Positions 1 through 5,757 of a DNA stretch of 5,841 nucleotides are shown one piece after another. The stretch is from Candidatus Nitrosopolaris rasttigaisensis (GTDB lineage: Archaea; Thermoproteota; Nitrososphaeria; Nitrososphaerales; Nitrososphaeraceae), in NCBI GenBank assembly GCA_933226995.1, contig CAKOFP010000265.1:1-5841 (forward strand), written 5' to 3'. The notes under the pieces are model-generated. The model saw only the letters and a program-made list of their open reading frames with translations, ran no database searches and was not told the origin of the DNA. Positions within the stretch are counted from its first letter, which is position 1. Each line of letters opens with the position of its first letter. The position numbers and the translations under genes were made by a program.

Positions 1-25
1 ATTTATTAGAAGATTGATCTGGAAC

Positions 26-45
26 TTTATATTACATTTATATTA
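26..45 (+). promoter_or_regulatory. Tandem TATA-box region before the 55-residue ORF
   Basis: The nine bases TTTATATTA occur twice, at 26-34 and 37-45, eleven bases apart. The second copy is centred about 25 bases before the ATG at 66, the expected archaeal TATA spacing for a leaderless or nearly leaderless transcript. No Shine-Dalgarno-like site lies before the ATG. This is the best sign that the small ORF downstream is expressed. Confidence 0.5.
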
Positions 46-65
46 GATGAGATGACATTGTAATC

Positions 66-233
66 ATGGCCACAATAAACGAACACCCTGAAAGATTTGG
101 TTGGTGGCTGAACGAATTGGATTCACTGGGTATTAACACGAAGAGAATAAACGAGCTTAATGATTTGAAGGAAATCCGCAACCTGACTGAGAATATAAAA
201 CAAGCCTTTTATCAGGACTATAAGACTGATTGA
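66..233 (+). CDS. Small hypothetical protein, 55 residues
   Basis: This is an open frame from ATG at 66 to TGA at 231-233, encoding a 55-residue soluble, charged protein. It begins MATINEHPERFGWWLNELD and ends FYQDYKTD. It has a Trp-Trp pair at residues 13-14, many Asn, Glu and Lys residues, and a stretch at about 26-50 (KRINELNDLKEIRNLTENI) that looks helical with leucine/isoleucine spacing. There is no signal peptide, membrane segment or Cys pair. The start is supported by a TATA-like box about 25 bases upstream. I do not recognise the family and assign no function. It stands alone; the nearest gene is the tRNA on the opposite strand. The natural amino-acid composition and well-placed promoter favour a real gene, but a chance ORF cannot be excluded at this length. 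Confidence 0.5.
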   Translation: MATINEHPERFGWWLNELDSLGINTKRINELNDLKEIRNLTENIKQAFYQDYKTD

Positions 234-411
234 TTCGATACGATATGCTATGAAATGAATGCTAATGTAGACTTATACGGTTTCTAGTTCGAATATTCGG
301 AAATAATAGTAATAATGGGTACAATAGGATTATTCCGTATGAGGGTATTCGCATGAACATTTCTGAGACAGAAGCACCTATTAGAGGATGTGGCAAAGGC
401 ATGTGGTTGTA

Positions 412-424
412 GAGAAAAACAAAA
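412..424 (-). terminator. T-rich end of the tRNA-Ala transcript
   Basis: Read on the minus strand, this stretch is TTTTGTTTTTCTC. It starts about 34 bases after the tRNA 3' end. Archaeal RNA polymerase commonly terminates at such T-rich tracts without a hairpin. No stable stem precedes it. Confidence 0.4.
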
Positions 425-457
425 GGAAGGTGATACTACCAGGAAATGATATCGCGA

Positions 458-549
458 TGGACCGGGTGGGATTCGAACCCACGACCACCTACGTTTCCTC
501 TGCCCATGGCATGCAAGGCAGGTATTCTACCGGACTAAACCACCGGCCC
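458..549 (-). tRNA. tRNA-Ala(TGC) with an 18-nt intron
   Basis: The minus strand folds as a complete cloverleaf. The acceptor stem GGGCCGG pairs with CCGGTCC, including the G3-U70 wobble that is the hallmark identity element of tRNA-Ala. The D-arm has the G18-G19 pair in the loop. The T-arm is GTGGG-TTCGAAT-CCCAC, and the discriminator base is A73. The anticodon TGC lies at 513-515. The anticodon stem CCTGC pairs with GTAGG only if 18 bases (about 494-511) are removed at the standard 37/38 position. The exact intron edge is uncertain by one base because an A occurs at both junctions. The mature tRNA would be 74 nt. CCA is not encoded and must be added enzymatically. A TATA box lies 23-31 bases upstream and a T-rich tract follows the gene. 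Confidence 0.95.
494..511 (-). other. tRNA-Ala intron, 18 nt, at position 37/38
   Basis: The intron sequence in tRNA sense is TGCCATGGGCAGAGGAAA. TGCC and GGCA can form a four-pair stem closed by the loop ATG, with GCA left as a three-base bulge on the 5' side. CCTT of the anticodon region can pair with GAGG of the intron. The 3' bulge is then longer than three bases, so the bulge-helix-bulge recognised by the archaeal splicing endonuclease is present only in relaxed form. The boundaries are inferred from restoring the anticodon stem. Confidence 0.8.
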
Positions 550-1000
550 TCGACGATATGCTTCCTAGATGATATTTTAATCTTTTATTTTCCATTTACC
601 TAAACTACTGGGGTTAGGTTGTCACTGTAGAATAGAGCGAGACAAAACTAAGTAACGCCCTTAAAATGATTTATTGCTACTTCGCTTCGCGGAATCAATT
701 TGTACGAAGCTTGAGTTTCAACTAAAATGAGCAAGAGAAAAAAAAATCCTAGCTCTACCTCTACGGTCGCGATATGCATACGTAAAGCCGTACAGTAAGA
801 GCACATGAGCAAATCCACAGCCTCCAGGAAGACGATTTTCCACTATTTGGCCGCCACTATAAGAGTGAATTAGTTAGGCCGAAAGAATGAATTCCCCAAC
901 CCTTATAGCTTCCAGATATCAATTCAAGCGTTAACAGACTCAGCCGCTCACAACAAAATTCTTTCCACAAGGAATAAGTTGGAGTATTTCGGTACTAGGT
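550..1000. other. Long gap with no convincing gene
   Basis: Apart from the tRNA TATA box at its left edge, this stretch holds nothing I can name. It contains a six-pair inverted repeat, GCTTCG at 684-689 and CGAAGC at 705-710, which is not followed by a T tract. It also contains a 23-codon frame from ATG at 727 (stop at 796-798) and, in the same frame, a second ATGAGCAA start at 805 that runs to a TAG after 22 codons. On the minus strand one frame stays open from about 873 to 721, but its translation looks unnatural. It may be decayed or regulatory DNA. Confidence 0.5.
572..580 (-). promoter_or_regulatory. TATA box of tRNA-Ala
   Basis: Read on the minus strand, this is TTAAAATAT, preceded by the purine-rich AAAAGA, a possible BRE. 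It lies 23-31 bases before the tRNA 5' end at 549, which is correct for archaeal transcription starting within a few bases of the mature end. Confidence 0.55.
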
Positions 1001-1303
1001 ATGTTGTCATTCTTCGGAGGAAATCCTAGCGGAAATGTCGATAAAAGCAAGTACGAGCATCTTACGATGAGTATAAGACAAACAGTCCTCGAAAGAGCAC
1101 ATCGTCGGTGTCAAGAGTGTTCTGTGAAGTTTAGTCCAAGTGTCCATCCTAATTTTGAGCACATAAACGGATCTTTGAAAGACAATCGACCAATTAATCT
1201 ACGTGCCTTATGTCCAGAATGTTTCAAATCAGTAGCAAAGAAAGAAAATCGCAAGGGAATCCTTGGGAATATTCGCTACACAATTGGAGGCATCCTAAAG
1301 TAG
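1001..1303 (+). CDS. HNH-like zinc-binding small protein
   Basis: This 100-residue protein carries one treble-clef zinc domain at about residues 26-84. It has Cys pairs CQEC (37-40) and CPEC (71-74), the segment FEHINGS with His54 at the place of the HNH general base, then DN (61-62) and INLRALC (65-71), the usual spacing of the HNH Asn and second zinc knuckle. The final His that normally follows the second Cys pair (CxxCH) is Phe75 here, so nuclease activity is uncertain and a purely structural or nucleic-acid-binding role is possible. Related stand-alone HNH proteins act on DNA; that is family knowledge, not seen here. The N-terminal 22 residues are Gly/Ser-rich and poorly conserved in appearance. 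ATG at 1067 (Met23) is a plausible alternative start and keeps the whole domain. The gene is convergent with leuD and has no operon partner. Confidence 0.75.
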   Translation: MLSFFGGNPSGNVDKSKYEHLTMSIRQTVLERAHRRCQECSVKFSPSVHPNFEHINGSLKDNRPINLRALCPECFKSVAKKENRKGILGNIRYTIGGILK

Positions 1304-1408
1304 GGAAATATAGCCAGACACACATCATAGACTCATAAAGCTCGTGAAAGGATTCAAAAGCAAGCCACCAGATTTACAAGAACACTTGTCTGTGTACACT
1401 ATCCGATA

Positions 1409-1434
1409 TTATTTCTATTCCTTTTCCTTCTCTT
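1409..1434 (+). terminator. Pyrimidine-rich tract between convergent genes
   Basis: A run rich in T and C, including ATTTCTATTCCTTTTCC, lies about 105 bases past the HNH gene stop and just beyond the end of leuD on the other strand. It fits an archaeal T-rich termination region for the plus-strand gene. No hairpin accompanies it. Confidence 0.3.
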
Positions 1435-1458
1435 CGCGCTCGAATGCAAGGGAGGGTT

Positions 1459-2079
1459 TCACACTTTATTAACGGATTTTCCAGGTAAAATTATTTGGTC
1501 AGAGGTTGATTTCTTCTTTTCATATTCCACAATTTGGGACTCCATTTTCAATGTAACGTCTATGTCATCTAAACCCTCAAGCAATTTCTTTTTTCTTGAC
1601 TCATCTATTTGAAAATGTAGGATTTTATGAGCAACTAATACCTCTTGTACGGCCAAATCTATACTGATCTCTTCATCATAGGCGTCTCTAATCAAATACC
1701 CTACATCTGAGGCGTTTAATTTGATTGGCAAAATTCCATTTTTAAAACAATTGCTATAAAAGATGTCAGCAAAGGATGGTGCTATTATTGCCTTGAATCC
1801 GTAATCTTCGAGCGCCCACACCGCATGTTCACGAGAACTGCCACTGCCAAAGTTATCACGTGTCACCAATATCTCTCGTCCTTGATATTTCGGATCATTT
1901 AATACAAAATTGGGTTTCAGCTTACCATTCTTATCAAAGCGCCAATCATAAAATAAGTATTTGCCATAGCCGGTCCTTTGAACCAATTTGAGAAACTGCT
2001 TAGGGATTATTTGATCCGTATCTATGTTGGCCATATCAAGCGGTGTAGCTTTGCTTTTAATGATTCTAATAGGCTCCAT
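1459..2079 (-). CDS. leuD: 3-isopropylmalate dehydratase small subunit (bacterial type)
   Basis: LeuD is the swivel-domain subunit of isopropylmalate isomerase, which with LeuC interconverts 2- and 3-isopropylmalate in cytoplasmic leucine biosynthesis. The 206-residue length matches bacterial-type LeuD (about 190-215) rather than the shorter archaeal form (about 165). Family motifs are clear: ANIDTDQIIPKQFLK at 17-31, DNFGSGSSREHA at 75-86 (the substrate-binding GSGSSREHA loop), and IAPSFADIFYSNCFKNGILP from residue 99. The C-terminal 20 residues are Lys-rich and look like a variable tail. It begins 38 bases after the leuC stop on the same strand, so the two genes are very probably co-transcribed. 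The start is the ATG at 2079, whose first residues fit the family N-terminus. A GGTGGG stretch lies about ten bases before it, a weak ribosome-binding candidate. Confidence 0.95.
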   Translation of the reverse strand: MEPIRIIKSKATPLDMANIDTDQIIPKQFLKLVQRTGYGKYLFYDWRFDKNGKLKPNFVLNDPKYQGREILVTRDNFGSGSSREHAVWALEDYGFKAIIAPSFADIFYSNCFKNGILPIKLNASDVGYLIRDAYDEEISIDLAVQEVLVAHKILHFQIDESRKKKLLEGLDDIDVTLKMESQIVEYEKKKSTSDQIILPGKSVNKV

Positions 2080-2117
2080 TCTAGTGTCCCACCATCATAG
2101 TTTTATCCTGAGCTTAC

Positions 2118-3542
2118 CTATAACCAATCTCTGATGTCGACAAAATGACCTTCGATTGCAGCGGCTGCTGCCATGACGGGACTGACAAGGTGTGTTCTAC
2201 CGCCTGCTCCTTGTCGTCCTTCAAAGTTACGATTCGACGTACTGGCACATCTTTCACCAGGAGCAAGTATATCGGGGTTCATTCCGAGGCACATACTGCA
2301 GCCCGACTCTCGCCATTCGAAACCAGCAGCCTTAAAGACCTTATCAAGTCCCAGCCGTTCGGCTTCCCTCTTAACTTGTTGCGAACCAGGCACTACCATC
2401 GCCCTAACGTTCGGCGATACTTTTCTTCCCTTTGCAATCATTGATGCTTCTAATAAGTCTCCTAGCCTGCTGTTAGTACAAGACCCTATGAATACGCGAT
2501 CAATCGGAATCTCTACTATAGGAATCCCCGGTTCAAGCGCCATATAGTCCAGAGCGCGGAACGCAGCTTTTCTCTCATTTTCACTTCCTTTTGCAAAATC
2601 GGCTGGGAAGGGAATAGTTTCAGTGACATCCACTACCATCGATGGGTTAGTTCCCCAACTGACCTGTGGTGCAAGATGATCTACATTCAGAATAAAAGAC
2701 TCGTCGAACTGTGCATTAGGATCTGTCATCAAATTTTCCTCCCAGAATTCCACCATTTTTTCGAACTGTTCTCCTTGAGGGGCATATCTTCGTCCCCTGA
2801 TATACTCGAAAGTAGTTTTATCAGGGGCTATCAATCCTGCTCTTGCGCCAGCCTCAATAGACATATTGCAGATAGTCATTCTCTCTTCCATCGAAAATTT
2901 GGATATCGTTTCGCCCCGGTATTCTATCACCGTACTTGTAGCTCCAGAGGTACCTATTTGGCGGATAAGGGAAAGTATAACGTCCTTGGCAGTTACTGCG
3001 TGTGGATTTCTAGGACTACCGACGATATTTATTGCAAAAGTTTTTGGTTTATCCATCCATAAGCACTGAGTGGCTAACACATGCTCGACCTCACTGGTTC
3101 CTATACCGAATGCAATCGTACCAAAAGCACCGTGCGTTGAAGTGTGGCTATCTCCGCAAACAATGGTTGTTCCAGGGAGAGTTATTCCTAGCTCTGGAGC
3201 AATGATATGTACAATGCCTTGATCTGGGCTCTTGACATCAAAGAGAGTTATTCCGAAGTCTTTACAATTTTGTTCCAATCTGTGGATCTGTAGAGATGAT
3301 GTAGGATCGACAATCGGAAGTGACCTACTGTCTGTCGGTACATTATGATCCATCGTTGCAAATGTCAGGTCCGGTCGTCTGACAGTCCTGCCTGTTGCTC
3401 TAAGACCAGCAAAGGCTTGAGGGGACGTAACTTCGTGGATCAAGTGTCTGTCAATATATAATAGCGACGGTCCTTGTTCGCTTTCGTTTTCGGGTCCTAC
3501 CACATGACTCTCCCAGATCTTCTCAAATAGCGTCTCAGACAT
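2118..3542 (-). CDS. leuC: 3-isopropylmalate dehydratase large subunit (bacterial type)
   Basis: LeuC is the aconitase-superfamily subunit of isopropylmalate isomerase and carries the 4Fe-4S cluster that activates the substrate; it works with LeuD, encoded next in the operon. The 474 residues agree with bacterial-type LeuC (about 465-475), not the shorter archaeal homoaconitase-like form (about 420). Visible motifs are DHNVPT (65-70), the VCGDSHTSTHGAFG segment (128-141), cluster ligand Cys355 in GSCTNSR, ligands Cys415 and Cys418 in GCSMCLGMNPD, and SNRNFEGRQG (436-445) of the substrate-binding region. The N-terminus MSETLFEKIWESHVV matches the family and fixes the start at 3542. A TATA-like box lies about 30 bases before the ATG, suggesting a leaderless mRNA. 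The gene is intact and divergent from psmB. The alternative, aconitase or homoaconitase, is unlikely given the length and the adjacent leuD. Confidence 0.97.
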   Translation of the reverse strand: MSETLFEKIWESHVVGPENESEQGPSLLYIDRHLIHEVTSPQAFAGLRATGRTVRRPDLTFATMDHNVPTDSRSLPIVDPTSSLQIHRLEQNCKDFGITLFDVKSPDQGIVHIIAPELGITLPGTTIVCGDSHTSTHGAFGTIAFGIGTSEVEHVLATQCLWMDKPKTFAINIVGSPRNPHAVTAKDVILSLIRQIGTSGATSTVIEYRGETISKFSMEERMTICNMSIEAGARAGLIAPDKTTFEYIRGRRYAPQGEQFEKMVEFWEENLMTDPNAQFDESFILNVDHLAPQVSWGTNPSMVVDVTETIPFPADFAKGSENERKAAFRALDYMALEPGIPIVEIPIDRVFIGSCTNSRLGDLLEASMIAKGRKVSPNVRAMVVPGSQQVKREAERLGLDKVFKAAGFEWRESGCSMCLGMNPDILAPGERCASTSNRNFEGRQGAGGRTHLVSPVMAAAAAIEGHFVDIRDWL

Positions 3543-3568
3543 GAGCTTATCTTTAATAAACTGAGCTG

Positions 3569-3577
3569 AAATATAAT
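3569..3577 (-). promoter_or_regulatory. TATA box of the leuCD operon
   Basis: Read on the minus strand, this is ATTATATTT, centred about 31 bases before the leuC ATG at 3542. The spacing predicts a transcript starting within a few bases of the start codon. No Shine-Dalgarno-like sequence is present. The second AT-rich patch at 3552-3560 is too close to the ATG to be the TATA box. Confidence 0.55.
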
Positions 3578-3639
3578 CATTGGCGCAACTTCAGATGCCA
3601 GTCAACAATACAATGTAATTTGTTCTTATTCTTTGCGTC

Positions 3640-4377
3640 ATGTCTCATCCGCAATGGAATCATGAGCAAATATTTTTGAGAATACTTAAATCTGGTAACG
3701 ATTCTGATACTCGTAATATGCGTTCGCAGGATAATCGATACGAAGAATATATTGCAGAGCACATTAGAAAGGGGACAACTACTTGTGCCTTGACTTGCAA
3801 GGACGGAGTTGTGTTAGCTGCTGACACAAGGGCAAGTGCCGGTTTTTTTATTGCCGATAAACACGTAATGAAAATTCAAAGAGTTGATGGTCACTTGGGT
3901 ATGACTATTGCAGGGGGAGTAGCAGACGCCCAGAATCTTGTTGATATTATGCGTTACAATGCAAATATCTACAGGATTTCGAACAAAGAACCAATACTAG
4001 TCAAGTCTGCCGCTAGACTCTGTTCTAACGTATTATTCAATCAGCGATACTTTCCTTACTACGTGCAGATAATCCTCGCCGGTTTCGACGGTCAGGGAGA
4101 AGGGCAAATTTACAATATTGACCTGTTCGGTTCAATGACAAGCGAGAAGTTCATCGCAACTGGTAGCGGCTCACCAGTGGCGTATGGTTACCTTGAAGCG
4201 GAATTCAAGGCAGATCTAGGTGTGAATGACGCGTACAAAGTAGCTGTCCAGTCGATTGCAGCGGCGATTAGAAGGAATGCGGGTACAGGTGACGGCATAA
4301 ATGTGGTTATCATAGACAGAAACGGATATCGTGAGCTGTCCAAGGAAACTAAAGCGGCTGTAGGGGCGGTTTTTTAG
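3640..4377 (+). CDS. psmB: 20S proteasome beta subunit (Ntn hydrolase)
   Basis: This is the catalytic beta subunit of the archaeal 20S proteasome, the cytoplasmic barrel protease made of two inner beta rings and two outer alpha rings. Self-cleavage at Gly45-Thr46 in RKGTTTCALTCKDG exposes Thr1. Counting from it, Asp17 (D62 in AADTRAS) and Lys33 (K78) are both present, so the subunit should be active. AGGVADAQ (91-98), the GSGSP loop (175-179) and GTGDGINV (215-222) complete the fold. By alignment, the residue usually Asp166 is Asn213 here. The propeptide would be 45 residues from the ATG at 3640, long for an archaeon. The in-frame ATG at 3718 (Met27) gives 19 residues and has a better-placed TATA-like box (3683-3691), so it may be the true start. 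The gene is divergent from leuC. No alpha subunit or ATPase lies in the window. Confidence 0.95.
   Translation: MSHPQWNHEQIFLRILKSGNDSDTRNMRSQDNRYEEYIAEHIRKGTTTCALTCKDGVVLAADTRASAGFFIADKHVMKIQRVDGHLGMTIAGGVADAQNLVDIMRYNANIYRISNKEPILVKSAARLCSNVLFNQRYFPYYVQIILAGFDGQGEGQIYNIDLFGSMTSEKFIATGSGSPVAYGYLEAEFKADLGVNDAYKVAVQSIAAAIRRNAGTGDGINVVIIDRNGYRELSKETKAAVGAVF
3683..3691 (+). promoter_or_regulatory. Possible TATA box for the downstream psmB start
   Basis: The stretch TACTTAAAT, preceded by GAGAA, ends 27 bases before the in-frame ATG at 3718. This is the spacing expected for a leaderless archaeal transcript starting there. No equally good box lies 25-30 bases before the upstream ATG at 3640, where the sequence reads ACAATGTAATT. 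It bears directly on which psmB start is used. Confidence 0.35.
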
Positions 4378-4433
4378 GACATTCCTCACGGGTGGACGAT
4401 GATCAGAGTCGCCATGATCTGTAAATTAGAGAT

Positions 4434-4503
4434 CTTAATTTAGTTTTCAACCAAATTAGCAGTGCGTGGTTTTCGTTAGACTTTTAACTTATTTCCTATT
4501 TAA
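4434..4503 (+). terminator. T-rich termination region after psmB
   Basis: Several T-rich runs follow psmB: CTTAATTTAGTTTTC at 4434-4448 and a longer stretch from 4469 containing GGTTTTCGTTAGACTTTTAAC. A small five-pair stem, GATCA with TGATC at 4401-4419, precedes them. Together they fit archaeal termination, which relies mainly on T tracts. Confidence 0.35.
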
Positions 4504-4536
4504 GGAACGTGATACTTTATCAAAACATATCTCCTG

Positions 4537-4758
4537 TTAGACATTTCTCAGAAGAAGGTAAGTTAAAAAAATCAGAAGCAATGTGACCAATTTTTTAATA
4601 ATCGTGCAATCTGGGTACACCCTGGGTAGTAGAGGATAGATGTACGTGATAAGTAACCAAAAAACAAAAGCGTACCGGGGGTTATAATTGTTAGCTCGAT
4701 CTCTGTTGCTCCACCCTGTTTTGACTCCTCTACTACTTATCTTTCCACCTTCGAACAC
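4537..4758 (-). CDS. Possible small two-helix membrane protein
   Basis: This is a 73-codon frame starting with GTG at 4758. The first 28 residues are polar and basic (EGGKISSRGVKTGWSNRDR), followed by two hydrophobic stretches suited to membrane helices: about residues 29-45 (YAFVFWLLITYIYPLLP) and about 56-71 (LVTLLLIFLTYLLL), separated by a short loop containing one Cys. This gives a plausible two-helix topology. The weaknesses are the GTG start, the lack of a TATA box at the right distance, the absence of a recognisable family, and the fact that AT-rich DNA easily produces Leu/Ile/Phe-rich chance translations. No function is assigned. Confidence 0.22.
   Translation of the reverse strand: MFEGGKISSRGVKTGWSNRDRANNYNPRYAFVFWLLITYIYPLLPRVYPDCTIIKKLVTLLLIFLTYLLLRNV
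4626..4736. repeat. 11-bp perfect inverted repeat
   Basis: GTAGTAGAGGA at 4626-4636 is the exact reverse complement of TCCTCTACTAC at 4726-4736, with 89 bases between. Both arms fall inside the possible two-helix ORF. The match is longer than is typical by chance for a region this size, but not strongly so. Confidence 0.4.
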
Positions 4759-4863
4759 TATGGAGTTTAAGGGCTAGTGATTTCATAGTTACTATCCTAG
4801 GACGTATGCTACGTTTGTACATGATTTCTTCAGGAGACATTTCAAATCCAGTATAATCTCTGA

Positions 4864-5100
4864 CTAGTGTAGGAGAGTTCCGATGAACCCTTTGTCGAAA
4901 GGTCTTTGCTCCGGAATTCGGCCTTCATAATTGAATTGGCAGGGAAATGTGAGGAAAAATAACTCCACGAATTTATTCCATCGTACGAATACAGCGAAAA
5001 CGCTCTGATCACTAATTCCAAATGTTGACCTCAAATAGCTGCATCTTTGGTGAGTCTTTCTAAGATACGAAAAATCTCTGCTATTCCCTTGTAATGTCAT
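4864..5100 (-). CDS. Unrecognised 78-codon open frame, doubtful
   Basis: This open frame runs from ATG at 5100 on the minus strand and encodes a basic, aromatic-rich 78-residue sequence beginning MTLQGNSRDFSYLRKTHQR. A hydrophobic segment (FVELFFLTFPCQF) lies at about 43-55. I recognise no domain. Its start overlaps that of the plus-strand ORF at 5094, so both cannot easily be real genes with ordinary promoters. It is listed only because it is one of the longest open frames in the 1.4-kb gap and does not shadow another gene. Confidence 0.15.
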   Translation of the reverse strand: MTLQGNSRDFSYLRKTHQRCSYLRSTFGISDQSVFAVFVRWNKFVELFFLTFPCQFNYEGRIPEQRPFDKGFIGTLLH

Positions 5101-5264
5101 ACCTTTTTAGGATCTATGGAAGTGGCACGCACCGCATCCTCGTGAAAACATCCACGATTGTCGAAATACCGACCTTCACTATTATAGGAGATACAAATAG
5201 CCTGGACAAAGAAACAAGAGCGGTAATGGGTATTTTGTTCTTTCTATTTCTGGTCTCTAAGTGA
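5094..5264 (+). pseudogene. Short ORF with a proteasome-beta-like tail, possible remnant
   Basis: This 56-codon frame runs from ATG at 5094 to TGA at 5262-5264. Its middle, DTNSLDKETRAVMGIL (33-48), resembles the last residues of the psmB product upstream (DRNGYRELSKETKAAVGAVF): the order of Leu, Lys-Glu-Thr, a basic residue, Ala and Gly is kept. The preceding TFTII could match VVII of the final beta strand. At the DNA level the core CTG..CAAAGAAAC..GAGCGG region also resembles the end of psmB. Upstream of it the sequence no longer looks like a proteasome subunit, and the frame runs past the expected stop into FFLFLVSK. This could be the end of a decayed second beta-subunit gene, or coincidence. 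Thaumarchaea often carry two beta subunits, which makes a remnant plausible. Confidence 0.25.
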
Positions 5265-5373
5265 ATTTTTGATAGATGAAAATCTATTCTTTGGAGGATT
5301 CTTAACAGTATGAGTAGAGTAATAGATGAGAAATTTTATTCAGCGTCAGAATAAAACAAAAAAGTAAGCGAGT

Positions 5374-5496
5374 TTATTTTTTGATTCCTTGCATTAGTAC
5401 TCTAAGTTCCAGTTTTTTTTGTGCTTGAATAGGCGGTAGTCCCAAGATACGAAGGGGCAGCTTTGAATCCCGGAGATCGAGTTCGGCCAACCGCAT
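5374..5496 (-). CDS. Possible 40-residue protein in a GC-richer block
   Basis: The frame from ATG at 5496 to TAA at 5374-5376 (minus strand) gives 40 residues, starting MRLAELDLRDSKLPLRILG and ending MQGIKK. The composition is natural (alternating Leu, charged residues, a PPIQAQKK turn), and codon use in the first half is more GC-rich than the surroundings. The frame stays open upstream only to a TGA at 5542-5544. It may be a small gene, the surviving end of a larger broken gene, or chance. No family is recognised and no promoter is evident. Confidence 0.22.
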   Translation of the reverse strand: MRLAELDLRDSKLPLRILGLPPIQAQKKLELRVLMQGIKK

Positions 5497-5739
5497 TATG
5501 TATTTGCTGAAGGAAAAACCAGCATACTGTTTATACGCCAGTCAGTTTCTACAATATAAAGGCGCTCATCGATTTCACCCGAGTGCTGAAAATTATTGGT
5601 ACATGGGAAAATCGGATTTAATACCCATGATTTTGAGTGTGAGAAATCAGTATATATTCATCAGTAGTCTGCATATAGCGTGCTGGAGTTAGTGCGTACA
5701 ACATATTAGCTGTTTAGTTATTCAATTATGACATTGCAG

Positions 5740-5757
5740 TTTAACGATATTTTATTA
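5740..5757 (+). promoter_or_regulatory. TATA region of the right-edge gene
   Basis: The stretch TTTAACGATATTTTATTA precedes the ATG at 5770. TTTAAC is centred about 27 bases before the ATG, suiting a leaderless start; the TATTTTAT part is a little closer. No Shine-Dalgarno site is seen. Confidence 0.4.

Noticed and set aside
353..409. 18-residue frame starting MNISETEAP
   Set aside because: It is too short, has no promoter support and no recognised family.
388..603. 71-codon plus-strand frame covering the tRNA
   Set aside because: It is the antisense of the tRNA-Ala gene; its apparent protein sequence comes from the cloverleaf.
727..870. Two in-frame short ORFs each starting ATGAGCAA (at 727 and 805), separated by TAA
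   Set aside because: Together they give fewer than 50 Lys/Ser-rich residues with no family resemblance; most likely chance or an undatable remnant.
721..873. Minus-strand frame open for about 150 bases in the 550-1000 gap
   Set aside because: Its translation (including GGCGFAHVLLLYGF) has no recognisable motif and no good ATG start; the length is within chance.
2145..3069. Four plus-strand frames opposite leuC
   Set aside because: They are shadows of the well-supported leuC gene.
3577..3762. 61-codon minus-strand frame across the leuC-psmB spacer
   Set aside because: It overlaps the psmB start and the divergent promoters, and its composition is unlike a protein.
5430..5496. Possible tRNA or 5S rRNA in the GC-richer block
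   Set aside because: The ends pair for five bases, but no T-loop, anticodon arm or 5S core could be assembled on either strand.
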